Shown one piece after another: positions 17,792 through 27,447 of a stretch of 64,000 bases of DNA (position 1 is its first letter; each line of letters begins with the position of its first letter). The translations under genes were made by a program, and so were the position numbers. The notes under the pieces are model-generated. The model worked only from the letters and a program-made list of their open reading frames with translations. It did no database searches and had not been told where the DNA came from. Location: positions 104,358 through 168,357 of the forward strand of contig NZ_JGZN01000004.1 in assembly GCF_000741715.1 (NCBI RefSeq). Direction: 5' to 3'. This stretch comes from Bifidobacterium saguini DSM 23967. Lineage in GTDB: Bacteria; Actinomycetota; Actinomycetes; Actinomycetales; Bifidobacteriaceae.

Positions 17792-18901
17792 TCACTGAGT
17801 GTCAGGAACGAACGCTTCGAAGATGTGGCGGTCGAAGTACTGGTCGCACTGGGCCAGCTCATCGCTGCTGCGCACAGTCCAAGACACCGGCATGGCACCC
17901 ATCGCGCGAGCCAGACGAACCTGTGGAGACGCGCCACCAGTCCAGTCATAGGCCACGAAATCAGGGCGGGACATCCAGTCGAACGCCAGCAGGCCTGCAG
18001 CCCATTCCACCGGACCATCCTTTTGCAACTTGGCCGGCCAGCTCAACTGGCCACGGCACACTTCCGGGTGATGCTCTTTGTACCAGTTCACAGCACCGGG
18101 ATGGAAGGACTCGATCACATACGGACCGTTATACGATTCCAGCAGTGCGTGGCCTTTCTCCATCAGTTCTTCAGTGCGAGCGTCCCAAGCGCTGTTGTTG
18201 CTGAACTTATATTCCACAATCAGCGGTGCGCGACCGGCGACTACCTTGAGCACGTCGGAGAACAGCGGCACATGCTGGTAATAACCATCAGGCGCGGTGG
18301 ATGGCGTGACCACCAGCGGCGGATTCGCATCGGCACCCGGCAACGGCTTGGCCTTCAGGTCGCCGGGTTTGGAGCCGGGGAACAGCGGGATACGAGTCAA
18401 TTCGTCGTAGGTAAGATCCTCGATGCGGCGCGGGTCGCCGGCTACGCGCTTGAGGTCAGCGTCATGCACCACAACCACTTGGCCGTCGAGCGTAAGTTGC
18501 AAATCAAGTTCAATGCCATAACCTGCCTCGCAAGCGGCCGCAAACGCAGCCAGCGAGTTTTCAGGAGCGATTGGACCGGCAACATCCGGGCTGCCGTAGC
18601 CGGCCTTCATAGCCATGCGGCGAGCCAATGCCACATATTCAGCATTCTCGGCAATGGACGAGTTTGCAGCATCCGCCTTGGCGCTGATGGGATTGTCGCC
18701 GGAATAATCCTCCACATCGCTCGGGTTCACGAGCCCCGAGCCGGCATCATGCAGACCGCGATGCGCGTACCACACCTCAGGAATGGACGGCACAAAGTTG
18801 CGACGCTTATCGTTGAAGGTACGTGGGGCAATTGCCCAGGCGGCAGCACCAGCGGCCGCGACGCCTGCCAGTGCGGCATTTCTCAACAGTTTTGAAGACA
18901 T
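17792..18901 (-). CDS. Glycerophosphodiester phosphodiesterase
   Basis: A 369-residue GDPD-fold protein that hydrolyses glycerophosphodiesters to glycerol-3-phosphate and an alcohol. It has an N-terminal membrane or signal segment (LLRNAALAGVAAAGAAAW). Catalytic motifs: HRGLHD near residue 48, APENSLAAF near 113 with the metal-binding ELDLQLTLDGQVVVVHD block near 133-150. An insert of about 50 residues lies between the first two motifs. An AAGGATT ribosome binding site precedes the ATG. Probably membrane-attached and facing outward. Confidence 0.9.
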   Translation of the reverse strand: MSSKLLRNAALAGVAAAGAAAWAIAPRTFNDKRRNFVPSIPEVWYAHRGLHDAGSGLVNPSDVEDYSGDNPISAKADAANSSIAENAEYVALARRMAMKAGYGSPDVAGPIAPENSLAAFAAACEAGYGIELDLQLTLDGQVVVVHDADLKRVAGDPRRIEDLTYDELTRIPLFPGSKPGDLKAKPLPGADANPPLVVTPSTAPDGYYQHVPLFSDVLKVVAGRAPLIVEYKFSNNSAWDARTEELMEKGHALLESYNGPYVIESFHPGAVNWYKEHHPEVCRGQLSWPAKLQKDGPVEWAAGLLAFDWMSRPDFVAYDWTGGASPQVRLARAMGAMPVSWTVRSSDELAQCDQYFDRHIFEAFVPDTQ

Positions 18902-18994
18902 TGGAATCCTTCCCGTTAGTGGTATCAGATTACCGCTGCACCGGCGTTCAATGAGGCCGTTCGTCCATGAACTTCTTGTGAATTTGCTGGCAGA

Positions 18995-20029
18995 TTACAG
19001 TGCGTCCGCGAGCCACTGCGGGGTATTGGGATCCTCGGGGTCAAGCGCGCGGTCAGGATGGTTGGTGTGCAACGGTTGCCAGCTGAAATCATTCAACAGC
19101 TCGGCCGCAGTGACGGGTTCGGAGGTCGGGCGGATGCGCAGCAGCCAAGCACAGAAGCCAATGATTTGTTCAGGTGTGACTCCGCGAGCGCGCAAGGCTC
19201 CCATGTCCAATGATCGTTCGCGCTTGGCAAGGCGGCGACCGGCCGCATTGTCGATGAGCGGCAGGTGCGCGTATTCAGGATTGGCGATAACAATACCGCA
19301 CTCCGGCTTGAATCCACCTGCCAGCAGGCAGTGCCGAATCCACATTTGCAGTGCCGTGGAACGCAGCAGATCACGGCCACGAACGATATCGTCAACGCCC
19401 ATGTCAAGGTCATCCACAACCACGACTAGCTGATAGCCGAACAGCCCATCAGCTCTGCGAATTACTGAATCGCCGACTTCTCGAGGCAAATCATATTGTT
19501 GACGTCCATACACACAATCGTCGAAAGACGCATCCCGATCTGGGGAGCTTTGCGGCATAGCGATGCGCATGGAATGCTGATCGCCCTGAGCCAAACGAGC
19601 CTGTACTTCCTCGGGATGATCCTGCAATAGCCGGCGACACGTTCCGGGATAGACCATGAATCCATCGCCTTCATTGGGCGCGGATGCGGCGCGAATATCC
19701 GCGCGCGAACAGAAGCATGGGTAGAGCACGCTCTGCATTGATTCGTCCATGCTCACGTTTTGCAAGCATTCGAGCGCGTATTCGTAGCGCTCGGTGCGGC
19801 GGGACTGATACATCGGCGAATCAGCATTGTCCCAGTCGAAGCCGAGCCAGCGCAGATCATCCATCATGAGCTGGTCCGCGCCTGCAATCACGCGCGGCTT
19901 GTCCACGTCCTCGATGCGCAACAGCATGCGTTCGCCACAAGAGCGGGAGGACAGCCATGCCGCAAGCATGGCATACACGTTGCCAATATGCATGCGCCCC
20001 GAAGGGGTGGGCGCAAATCGTCCGGTCAT
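18995..20029 (-). CDS. gluQ: Glutamyl-Q tRNA(Asp) synthetase
   Basis: A truncated glutamyl-tRNA synthetase paralog that lacks the anticodon-binding domain and glutamylates queuosine in tRNA(Asp). It has 344 residues from [11 protein letters not shown], which follows a GGGGAGGAA ribosome binding site. The class I HIGH signature is PSGRMHIGN near residue 8; the KMSKS counterpart is degenerate ([10 protein letters not shown] near 268), as in this family. Zinc-site cysteines occur in CFCSRADI near 115. No anticodon-binding domain follows. It shares the strand with the glycerophosphodiesterase gene, 93 bp away. Confidence 0.9.
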   Translation of the reverse strand: MTGRFAPTPSGRMHIGNVYAMLAAWLSSRSCGERMLLRIEDVDKPRVIAGADQLMMDDLRWLGFDWDNADSPMYQSRRTERYEYALECLQNVSMDESMQSVLYPCFCSRADIRAASAPNEGDGFMVYPGTCRRLLQDHPEEVQARLAQGDQHSMRIAMPQSSPDRDASFDDCVYGRQQYDLPREVGDSVIRRADGLFGYQLVVVVDDLDMGVDDIVRGRDLLRSTALQMWIRHCLLAGGFKPECGIVIANPEYAHLPLIDNAAGRRLAKRERSLDMGALRARGVTPEQIIGFCAWLLRIRPTSEPVTAAELLNDFSWQPLHTNHPDRALDPEDPNTPQWLADAL

Positions 20030-20104
20030 GGCTTCCTCCCCAAACTTCAACCTTTCAGCCCTGCCAAAGCGACAGTACAACTGCAACAGCATTCATAGTA
20101 ACGA

Positions 20105-20146
20105 AATGGCTCTCTCCACACATATGCATATGCAGAGAGAGCCATT
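20105..20146 (-). terminator. Terminator after clpB
   Basis: Perfect 12-bp inverted repeat AATGGCTCTCTC (20105-20116) and GAGAGAGCCATT (20135-20146). It lies 25 bp beyond the clpB stop codon. Confidence 0.8.
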
Positions 20147-20170
20147 CAGCGCTCAGTTGTTAAGCAGATG

Positions 20171-22840
20171 TCACTTGTCTTCAGAGACCTTGCCGACCTT
20201 CACGGCCGGGTCATCACCAACAAGCTGGTCGCTGGCCCATGCGGAGATCTCCAAGTGCTCGCCACCGGTCTGGTCGACCAGCACGGTGTCGCCGTCGTGA
20301 ACCTTGCCGGCCAGCAGCATACGTGCCAACTGGTCGCCAACCTCGGTCTGCACCAGGCGACGCAGCGGACGAGCTCCGTACGCCGGGTCGTAACCCGTGT
20401 TGGCGAGCCATTCGCGAGCCGAGTCGGTCACGTCGAGCGTGATGCGGCGATCGGTCAGGCGCTGAGCCACACTGTTGACCTGGATGTCCACAATGCCGCC
20501 CAATTCCTCGCGGGTGAGCGGGTGGAACATCACAATGTCGTCCAGACGGTTCAGGAACTCCGGCTTGAAGTTCATGTGCACCGCGTCCATCACAGCCTTC
20601 TTCTTGGCATCCGCATCCAGATCCTCGTTCACCAGGAACTGCGAACCCAAGTTGGAGGTCATGATCAGAATCGTGTTCTTGAAGTCCACAGTACGGCCCT
20701 GACCATCGGTCAGACGGCCATCATCGAGCACCTGCAGCAGCACGTCGAAAATCTCCGGATTGGCCTTTTCGACCTCATCGAACAGCACGACGGAGTACGG
20801 ACGACGGCGCACGGCCTCGGTCAGCTGACCGCCCTGCTCGTAACCCACGTAACCAGGTGCGGCACCAATCAGGCGGGACACGGACGCTTTCTCCATGTAC
20901 TCGGACATGTCGATACGCACCATAGCCTTCTCATCGTCAAACAGGAAGTCTGCGAGCGCCTTGGCCAGTTCGGTCTTGCCCACACCGGTCGGACCGAGGA
21001 ACAGGAACGAACCTGTCGGACGGTTCGGGTCGGAGATGCCGGCACGAGAGCGGCGCACCGCATCGGACACGGCTTGAATGGCCTCTTTCTGACCAATCAC
21101 GCGCTTGCCGAGGTAGTCCTCCATGTGCAAGAGCTTCTCGTTCTCCCCCTGCATCAGCCGACCCACAGGGATGCCTGTCCAGTCGGACACAATCTCAGCC
21201 ACGGAGTCGGCGTCCACACGGTCCGGGACCATCGGCTCCTGCGACGGGTCGGTGGAACCAGCATCCTTGGATTCGGCATCCGCGTTCTCGGCGGCTGCGA
21301 GCTCCTTCTGGATGGAAGGAATCTCACCGTACAAGATCTTGGAGGCTTCGGCCAGATTGCCCTCACGGGTGTACTTGTCCGCTTGCACGCGCAAGTCATC
21401 GAGCTTGGCACGTAGGTCGCCGACCTTGTTGTGGCCGGCCTGCTCCGCATCCCAGCGCGCCTTGAGGCCGCTGAGCTTCTCACGGGTGTCCGCGAGTTCG
21501 GCTTGCAGCTTGCCCAAGCGTTCCTTGGATGCCGGATCCTCGGCCTTCTTGAGCTGCATTTCCTCCATCTCGAGACGGGTCACCTTGCGCTGAAGCTCAT
21601 CGATCTCCTCCGGGGAGGAATCGAGTTCCATACGCAGGTGCGCAGCGGCCTCATCGACCAAATCGATGGCCTTATCAGGCAGCTGACGGCCGGAAATGTA
21701 GCGGTTGGAAAGTGTTGCGGCGGCGACCAGCGCATCATCGCCAATGGTGACCTTGTGGTGCGCCTCGTAACGCTGCTTCAAACCACGCAGAATAGCGATG
21801 GTGTCTTCCACGGACGGCTCACCCACGAACACCTGCTGGAAACGACGTTCCAGAGCCGGGTCCTTCTCGATGTTCTCACGGTATTCGTCCAGCGTGGTCG
21901 CACCGATCAGGCGCAGCTCGCCACGGGCCAGCATAGGCTTGAGCATATTGCCAGCGTCCATCGAACCCTCGGCAGCACCCGCGCCCACGATGGTGTGAAT
22001 CTCATCGATGAACGTGATGATCTGACCGTTAGCGTTCTTGATTTCGTTCAGAACGGCCTTCAGGCGCTCCTCGAATTCGCCACGGTACTTGGAACCGGCC
22101 ACCATCGAGCCCAAGTCAAGCGAAATCAGCTTCTTGCCCTGCAAGGTAGTCGGCACATCGCCGGCCACGATACGCTGGGCCAGACCTTCCACGACTGCGG
22201 TCTTGCCCACGCCAGGCTCACCAATCAGCACCGGGTTGTTCTTGGTACGACGGCTCAGGATCTGAATCACACGGCGAATCTCCTGGTCGCGGCCGATCAC
22301 CGGGTCAAGCTTGCCTTCCTTGGCTGCGGCGGTCAGGTCGGTGGAGTACTTCTCCAGAGCCTTGTACGAGCCTTCCGCATCCGGGCTGGTGACTTTCGCG
22401 CCACCGCGCACGCCCGGCACTGCCTTGCGCAGTGCGGCTGCGGTCACGCCGTTCTTCTCCAGGATTTCCGCCGACTGGTTCGGCTTGCTGGCCGCAATAC
22501 CGATCAGCAGGTGCTCGGTGGAGACGTATTCGTCGCCCATCTGCTGCATTTCCTTCTCAGCCTGGGCGATGGCGGCGGTCAACTGACGGCTGGCCTGCGG
22601 CTGCGAAGTAGTGGAACCGGATGCGCTCGGCAGCGCGACCAACGCGTTGCGCACGGCGGCGCCGATGGCTTGCGCATTGCCGCCCGCGGCCTCAATCAGC
22701 GAGCGCACCACGCCATTTTCCTGGCGTAGCAGCGCATCCATCACATGCAGGGTCTCAACCTGCGCATTTCCAGCGGCGGACGCACTCTGAATCGCGTCGC
22801 CGACGGCCTCTTGGGCCATAGTGGTGAACTTCTGTTCCAT
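20171..22840 (-). CDS. clpB: ClpB disaggregase
   Basis: Hsp104-class AAA+ unfoldase that, with DnaK, solubilises aggregated proteins. It has 889 residues from [10 protein letters not shown] (start at 22840, after a GGGAGGAA ribosome binding site). Domains in order: N-terminal Clp-N repeats (1-150), AAA-1 with Walker [14 protein letters not shown] near 205, a coiled-coil middle domain (about 400-530), and AAA-2 with Walker [13 protein letters not shown] near 625. The middle domain holds an acidic Asp/Glu/Ser-rich insert (about 525-550). The HspR operator upstream marks it as heat-inducible. Confidence 0.98.
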   Translation of the reverse strand: MEQKFTTMAQEAVGDAIQSASAAGNAQVETLHVMDALLRQENGVVRSLIEAAGGNAQAIGAAVRNALVALPSASGSTTSQPQASRQLTAAIAQAEKEMQQMGDEYVSTEHLLIGIAASKPNQSAEILEKNGVTAAALRKAVPGVRGGAKVTSPDAEGSYKALEKYSTDLTAAAKEGKLDPVIGRDQEIRRVIQILSRRTKNNPVLIGEPGVGKTAVVEGLAQRIVAGDVPTTLQGKKLISLDLGSMVAGSKYRGEFEERLKAVLNEIKNANGQIITFIDEIHTIVGAGAAEGSMDAGNMLKPMLARGELRLIGATTLDEYRENIEKDPALERRFQQVFVGEPSVEDTIAILRGLKQRYEAHHKVTIGDDALVAAATLSNRYISGRQLPDKAIDLVDEAAAHLRMELDSSPEEIDELQRKVTRLEMEEMQLKKAEDPASKERLGKLQAELADTREKLSGLKARWDAEQAGHNKVGDLRAKLDDLRVQADKYTREGNLAEASKILYGEIPSIQKELAAAENADAESKDAGSTDPSQEPMVPDRVDADSVAEIVSDWTGIPVGRLMQGENEKLLHMEDYLGKRVIGQKEAIQAVSDAVRRSRAGISDPNRPTGSFLFLGPTGVGKTELAKALADFLFDDEKAMVRIDMSEYMEKASVSRLIGAAPGYVGYEQGGQLTEAVRRRPYSVVLFDEVEKANPEIFDVLLQVLDDGRLTDGQGRTVDFKNTILIMTSNLGSQFLVNEDLDADAKKKAVMDAVHMNFKPEFLNRLDDIVMFHPLTREELGGIVDIQVNSVAQRLTDRRITLDVTDSAREWLANTGYDPAYGARPLRRLVQTEVGDQLARMLLAGKVHDGDTVLVDQTGGEHLEISAWASDQLVGDDPAVKVGKVSEDK

Positions 22841-22976
22841 GATGTGTTCCTCCCAAAGTCTTTCTTGTATGCCTGCTTGCGGCGGCAGCATCAACATCCG
22901 CTGCGCACCAGCAGGCAGGCATTCGTGTCATGTTCTGATTCGTTCAACCGACCTAAAGCCCATTCTATTCCCAAAA

Positions 22977-22997
22977 CTTGAGTGAAGGTGACTCAAG
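22977..22997. promoter_or_regulatory. HAIR operator (HspR binding site) of clpB
   Basis: CTTGAGT at 22977-22983 and ACTCAAG at 22991-22997, separated by 7 bp: a perfect match to the HspR inverted repeat CTTGAGT-N7-ACTCAAG, extended by AAAA/TTTT on both sides. It lies 137 bp upstream of clpB. The rest of the 385-bp gap up to the AEC gene shows only a loose CACTGAA repetition near 23060-23095. Confidence 0.93.
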
Positions 22998-23225
22998 TTT
23001 TGAATTTGACTAGGGAATCCGCCGATGATCCGCCAGTTTTCCGCCGCCCAACCGCCAATCGCACTGAAGCCGCACTGAAATCCACTGAAGTCCCGCTGTC
23101 CAAATCACACACATCCGCCCAATATTGAGCATGGCAGCTCCTATTGTGGGCAACGTTCGCGCGTCAGCATTCGCACCAGCAACGGCACGCGGCACACTCT
23201 TTTCCGAGAGACAAGAAGAAGCTTC

Positions 23226-24155
23226 ATGATTTTCCAATCCGGCGCGCTGCTGCTCGCCATTCTGGGCCCATACGCACTGAAACACCTGCACATCTTCGGC
23301 GAGCGCGACTACAAGGTCGCCCAAGGCTTGGTGTTCAATCTGACGCTCCCCTGCGCCATCATCCTGTCGTTCGCCACCAATAAGCATGACATGCGTATGC
23401 TGTGGATTGTGCTGTTCGGCTTCTTCGCTTGCGCGATTCCGCTGTTTATCGTGTATCTCGGCTCGCATGGCGATGAACGCAACTATCGCGCTTTCCAGAT
23501 GCTTAATGCGTCCGGATTGAACTTGGGCGCGTTCTGCTTGCCCGTGGTACAGACGTTCATGGGCGCTTCGGCCGGCCTGCCCATCATCATGCTCGACATT
23601 GGTAACGCAACCGTGGCCACGGCCGGGTCGCTCACCATTACGCGCACGCTGCTCAAGATGGATGAGAACTTCAAGTCGCTGCCGTTGAGCCTGCGACTGC
23701 GCAATATCGCCCATGATTTTCTGGGTTCGATTTCGTTCGACATTTACATGCTGATGCTGGTGTTCATGTTCCTGCACATCACGATTCCGCAGCCTATCGT
23801 GACGCTGATCACCCCGTTCGCCAACGCGAACGCCTTCTGCGCAATGGCCATGATCGGCTTGATGATGGAGATTCCGGACAATCGCAAGGACCGCATGGAA
23901 CTGCTTAAAGTGATTGGCTGGCGCGCACTGTTTGGCGTGATTATCGCGGTGGCCGCCTGGTTCCTACTGCCGTTTGATATGCGCATTCGCGAGATTATTG
24001 TGCTGGGTTCCTTCGCCCCCATCACGATTTTCTCCACCAAGTTCACTGACTCGCTCACCGGCAACGCGAAGCTCGCGGGATTCTCCCTAACCGTGACCGC
24101 CATCATCAGTTTGGTGGTCATGACCGTGCTGCATGCGGCGCTGCCAGGCGCGTGA
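23226..24155 (+). CDS. AEC-family transporter
   Basis: A 309-residue integral membrane protein with about ten hydrophobic segments in two five-helix halves, the auxin-efflux-carrier (AEC) fold. The family pattern LVFNLTLPCAIILSFA occurs near residue 38 and the GAFCLPVVQTF / GNATVATAGS segments lie mid-protein. AEC proteins export or import organic anions such as malate; the substrate here is unknown. The ATG follows a weak AAGAAGA ribosome binding site. Monocistronic, with hairpin repeats downstream. Confidence 0.82.
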   Translation: MIFQSGALLLAILGPYALKHLHIFGERDYKVAQGLVFNLTLPCAIILSFATNKHDMRMLWIVLFGFFACAIPLFIVYLGSHGDERNYRAFQMLNASGLNLGAFCLPVVQTFMGASAGLPIIMLDIGNATVATAGSLTITRTLLKMDENFKSLPLSLRLRNIAHDFLGSISFDIYMLMLVFMFLHITIPQPIVTLITPFANANAFCAMAMIGLMMEIPDNRKDRMELLKVIGWRALFGVIIAVAAWFLLPFDMRIREIIVLGSFAPITIFSTKFTDSLTGNAKLAGFSLTVTAIISLVVMTVLHAALPGA

Positions 24156-24201
24156 CGGCGACCTTGGGCAGGCACCCTGTACCTTCAATCCTCATCCGGC
24201 A

Positions 24202-24374
24202 GGCAGTAACTACGCGCCCGCACACAACCCACGCGCAGTCACTGCCGATTTCGGACCTCCGACAGGCAGTAACTGCGCGGACCGACGAACCCCTTGCGCA
24301 GGTACTGCCTGTTTGCATCACAAAAGGGGCAGCAACTGCGCACCGCATCCGTCCGGACGCGCAGTTACTGCCCC
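24202..24374. repeat. GGCAGTnACTGCGCG hairpin repeats, copy set 2
   Basis: Three tandem hairpins. First: GGCAGTAACTACGCG at 24202-24216 with CGCGCAGTCACTGCC at 24232-24246. Second: AGGCAGTAACTGCGC at 24264-24278 with GCGCAGGTACTGCCT at 24296-24310. Third: GGGGCAGCAACTGCGC at 24326-24341 with GCGCAGTTACTGCCCC at 24359-24374. They begin 62 bp apart. Arms show compensatory changes. The location, between two convergent genes, suggests a possible terminator role. Confidence 0.85.
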
Positions 24375-24422
24375 TTAAGCTCTAAGCCGCCCATGATGCC
24401 GCATGGGCAAACACAAACAAAA

Positions 24423-25244
24423 TCAGGCGCGCACAATCACGTTGCGCAGGTCGCCGATGCCTTCCACGTGCACGATGGTCTCATCGCCCGGGTCGAGATG
24501 ACCGGACGCGTTCGGCGTACCGGTCATGATCACGTCGCCAGGCAGTAGCGTGGAGAACGAGGAAATCGCGGCAATCTGCTCCGGGATGCCGTGAATCAGG
24601 TTCGCGGTGGTACCGGATGCCATCGGCACGTCCTCGCCGTTCAACGTGAAGGAAATCTTCGCGTCCTTCCAGTCGAGGTCGTCGCGCATCACGATCCACG
24701 GGCCGAGCGGGCAGGACGTGTCGAAGCCCTTGGCGCGCGTCCAGGTCGGGTCGAGGCCCTGCAGGTCGCGCAACGTTACGTCGTTCACGCAGGTGAAGCC
24801 GAGCACGTAATCCATAGCCTTTTCAACCGGCACGTTCTTGGCAATGCGGCCCATCACCACGGCCACTTCCGGCTCGAAGTTCATGTCTTTGGAGCAGGCC
24901 GGGTACACAATCGGATCGTCCGGGCCAATCACCGAGGTGGACGGTTTGGTGAAGATGACCATGTTCTCCGGAGCGTGAGCAATCTCGGAGTGGCCGGCTT
25001 CGTGCATGAACTGCGCATGCGCTTCGTAATTCTTGGCCAGGCCGTACACCTTGGAAGGAATGACCGGGGCGAGCAGACGTACACCGTCTGCGTCCACCGC
25101 GTAACGATTGCCCGTGGGCTTGACCTGGTCGCCGGCCAGCGGATGACCGTCCAACTCGATGAGGTAGTCCTTGCCGTCAACTGGATCCTTCTGCACGAAG
25201 GCATAGCGCGGCGCATCATTCAAAGAAAATCGTGCAAGTCTCAT
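24423..25244 (-). CDS. Fumarylacetoacetate hydrolase family protein
   Basis: A 273-residue FAH-fold enzyme. The metal-binding E-x-E motif is in MNFEPEVAVVMG near residue 115, with YGLAKNYEAHA near 66 and the C-terminal LLPGDVIMTGTPNASGHLDPGD block near 225-245. Family members are hydrolases, isomerases or decarboxylases of beta-diketo or oxaloacetate-type acids (FAHD1-like); which applies is undetermined. No aromatic degradation genes are nearby, so a metabolite-repair role such as oxaloacetate decarboxylation is plausible. Confidence 0.88.
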   Translation of the reverse strand: MRLARFSLNDAPRYAFVQKDPVDGKDYLIELDGHPLAGDQVKPTGNRYAVDADGVRLLAPVIPSKVYGLAKNYEAHAQFMHEAGHSEIAHAPENMVIFTKPSTSVIGPDDPIVYPACSKDMNFEPEVAVVMGRIAKNVPVEKAMDYVLGFTCVNDVTLRDLQGLDPTWTRAKGFDTSCPLGPWIVMRDDLDWKDAKISFTLNGEDVPMASGTTANLIHGIPEQIAAISSFSTLLPGDVIMTGTPNASGHLDPGDETIVHVEGIGDLRNVIVRA

Positions 25245-25358
25245 AGGGCCAACACTACTACGGCACTTCAGGCCGGCATGACCATTTTGCGTGAAACGTA
25301 CTTTTTGCCACCCGTTTCATGTCACAACATCAAACACAGAGCATAATGGCCAGTTCAT

Positions 25359-26018
25359 CTACTGTGCGAAGACAGTGGTGTTGTTATCACCTTGATATTG
25401 CTCGAACAGGTCATCGAAGTCATCACGAGAATCGCCATTGGAGTCAGAGTCAAGATCAAAGTCGAAATCAAAATCGTCCAAATCACTGTAGTCATGGTCA
25501 TCAGTGCTGCGGTCACGGTTATGGCTGTTGCCGGAGTCTCCAAAGCTGTATTCATACGTGTAACTGTCCAGCCCACCATTGCGAGACTCCTGCTCGACCC
25601 ACGAAACAACGCCAATGATTGCGACGATAATCAGAATGATTTCAACGATGATTTTGACTGCGCCGATGATGATTCCGGCGATGGCTAGACCGCGCCCTTT
25701 GCCGCCCTGTTTTTTGATTTCACTCAATCCGATGACGCTCAGCACAATGCCGATTATTGAGGCGAAGAATGATGCGACAAAACCGCCCACGGCAAAGCTG
25801 TTATACCGCTGGGCAATGTAGGGATTCACGTAAGGATTGTACGGATTTGCGTATGGATTCGCGTATGGATTCGCATATGGATTGCTCTGCTGCATGCTTG
25901 GAGCCGCATATGAAGCCGCATTCTGCGGGTTCGCGGTCGGATTCCCATGCTGCGTTTCAGGCTGATGCTCTTCGCCGGAAGTCTCGCCTAGGTCCTCATG
26001 CTCATTCAAATCGCTCAT
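25359..26018 (-). CDS. DUF4190-domain membrane protein with NPY repeats
   Basis: 219 residues from MSDLNEHEDL, after an AAGGAGAA ribosome binding site. An acidic N-terminus is followed by an NPYA repeat run (about 45-75). Two membrane helices with the DUF4190 pattern come next (FAVGGFVASFFASIIGIVLS, then GLAIAGIIIGAVKIIVEIIL), then an acidic Asp/Phe/Ser-rich C-terminal tail. DNA repeats encode the NPYA units (25826-25880), so copy number may vary. Function unknown. It lies 23 bp downstream of the ATPase at 26042 on the same strand and is probably co-transcribed with it. Confidence 0.78.
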   Translation of the reverse strand: MSDLNEHEDLGETSGEEHQPETQHGNPTANPQNAASYAAPSMQQSNPYANPYANPYANPYNPYVNPYIAQRYNSFAVGGFVASFFASIIGIVLSVIGLSEIKKQGGKGRGLAIAGIIIGAVKIIVEIILIIVAIIGVVSWVEQESRNGGLDSYTYEYSFGDSGNSHNRDRSTDDHDYSDLDDFDFDFDLDSDSNGDSRDDFDDLFEQYQGDNNTTVFAQ

Positions 26019-26041
26019 CGAATTCTCCTTCCGTAAGGCAG

Positions 26042-27271
26042 CTACTTCAGCAGCCAATCAACAACATTCCTAATGGTTATACCTTCGTCGGTGACCCCCA
26101 AACCAAAATGATCCAGCGTCAGCACCATGCGAGGGAAAGCATCATTTAGCTTCTGCAAAGGAGCCAATTCACGAGCACGCGTGTTTTCGTCAGTCATATT
26201 CAATGTGACCTGAATATAAATTTTCTCCGAACCTCGTCGAGCAACAAAATCAATCTCCCCATCCGGCAACGTACCAATCGACACTGAATATCCGCGTCTG
26301 CGCAATTCCATATATACGATACCTTCAAGCTGGGCACCTTGATCGGAGCCATCGAACCCATGCGCAAGATTGCGGAAACCATTATCTACTGGGTAATACT
26401 TGCGTTGCGGCCGCAGTAGCTCTTTGCCTCGAAGCCGAGATTGTTCGCAGCCGTATATGATGAACGCTTTCTCTAAAGCATCAATTTGATTGTCGGCAGT
26501 CAGATTGGTAATGCCAATACCGGCTGATTTTAATGTGCCCACCACTTTGTTGGTTGAGAAAAGATTGCCCGAAGTGGCAAACAAGTAGCGACTAAGCTTC
26601 TCTAATGTTGCGAGATCACGAATGCCATATCGAGTCGCCACATCTTTAATCACCACAGATTCATATATGGCACTTAGAATCTCTTGCGCCTTGGTTTGGT
26701 TAAGATCCTCGGGAGCACCGTCCGAGTACAGACCCGGCATACCACCAAACATCATGTAGCGAGCGAATGACTGATCTTGCGACTCTCGAATTGACCGTTG
26801 CGCTACATACGACGCATATTCCCGAAACGACAAGGGATATACAGGAACTTCAACATAACGCCCCGCCAAATAGGTGGCAAGTTCACCGGATAACAGATAG
26901 GCGTTCGATCCAGTGATATATACGTCAGTATGCTCACGAGTCTGTAGACGACGAACCACTTTTTCCCAACCGTCTACTTCCTGAATCTCATCCAGCATCA
27001 CATAAAACGTGCCTGATTCAGAGGTCTCGGCAGCATTCCGCAAATCTCGATAGAGCTGCTCGGCCGAGTATCCAAGAGGCATATCAAAGGAATCAAATCG
27101 TTTAACGAATATGTTGCGTTCCGGCACACCGTCAGCCAGAAGTTTATCCGCATAATGACGCAGCAATGTACTTTTGCCGCACCGACGCACACCTGTCAGA
27201 ACTTTGACCGATTGCGTATCCCGATGTCGATACAACACCGATATCAATTGTTCACGTTCGATATAATTCAT
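26042..27271 (-). CDS. AAA ATPase with DUF4143 C-terminal domain (copy B)
   Basis: 409 residues from MNYIEREQLI; six more in-frame codons lie upstream. Walker A is TGVRRCGKSTLLRHYA near residue 26, Walker B VMLDEIQEV near 92, the sensor segment YITGSNAYLLSGELATYLAG near 118. The helical middle domain and DUF4143 follow. The C-terminal nuclease-like motif is degenerate: the Asp remains (GEIDFV) but the ExK position reads QVT, so nuclease activity is unlikely. More AT-rich than neighbours. A 20-bp palindrome lies just upstream. Closest of the three paralogs here is copy C at 28913. Confidence 0.85.
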   Translation of the reverse strand: MNYIEREQLISVLYRHRDTQSVKVLTGVRRCGKSTLLRHYADKLLADGVPERNIFVKRFDSFDMPLGYSAEQLYRDLRNAAETSESGTFYVMLDEIQEVDGWEKVVRRLQTREHTDVYITGSNAYLLSGELATYLAGRYVEVPVYPLSFREYASYVAQRSIRESQDQSFARYMMFGGMPGLYSDGAPEDLNQTKAQEILSAIYESVVIKDVATRYGIRDLATLEKLSRYLFATSGNLFSTNKVVGTLKSAGIGITNLTADNQIDALEKAFIIYGCEQSRLRGKELLRPQRKYYPVDNGFRNLAHGFDGSDQGAQLEGIVYMELRRRGYSVSIGTLPDGEIDFVARRGSEKIYIQVTLNMTDENTRARELAPLQKLNDAFPRMVLTLDHFGLGVTDEGITIRNVVDWLLK

Positions 27272-27288
27272 CACCAAGCAGCCTTTCA

Positions 27289-27308
27289 ATTTTAAGTATA
27301 TTTAAAAT
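27289..27308. promoter_or_regulatory. 20-bp palindrome upstream of ATPase B
   Basis: ATTTTAAGTATATTTAAAAT, symmetrical at nine of ten pairs, 18 bp upstream of the ATPase start codon. The position suits an autoregulatory operator. Further AT-rich TTAAAGT/CTTAAGA fragments lie at 27330-27360. Confidence 0.4.
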
Positions 27309-27387
27309 CATAGGCTATTGATATCACGAATTAAAGTGAACTATAAATAATTCTTAAGATGATTCCCGTCAGAGAAGAAGTACCGAA

Positions 27388-27436
27388 AAGGTGCCTTATC
27401 TCCTTGCCTTGTTATGCACAGAAGATAAGGCACCTT
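27388..27436 (-). terminator. Terminator after glf
   Basis: 13-bp inverted repeat AAGGTGCCTTATC (27388-27400) and GATAAGGCACCTT (27424-27436) with a 23-base loop, just past the glf stop codon. Confidence 0.75.
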
Positions 27437-27447
27437 AACGAACAGCA

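Noticed and set aside
21431..22729. Long reading frame antisense to clpB
   Set aside because: Shadow of the high-GC clpB gene on the other strand.
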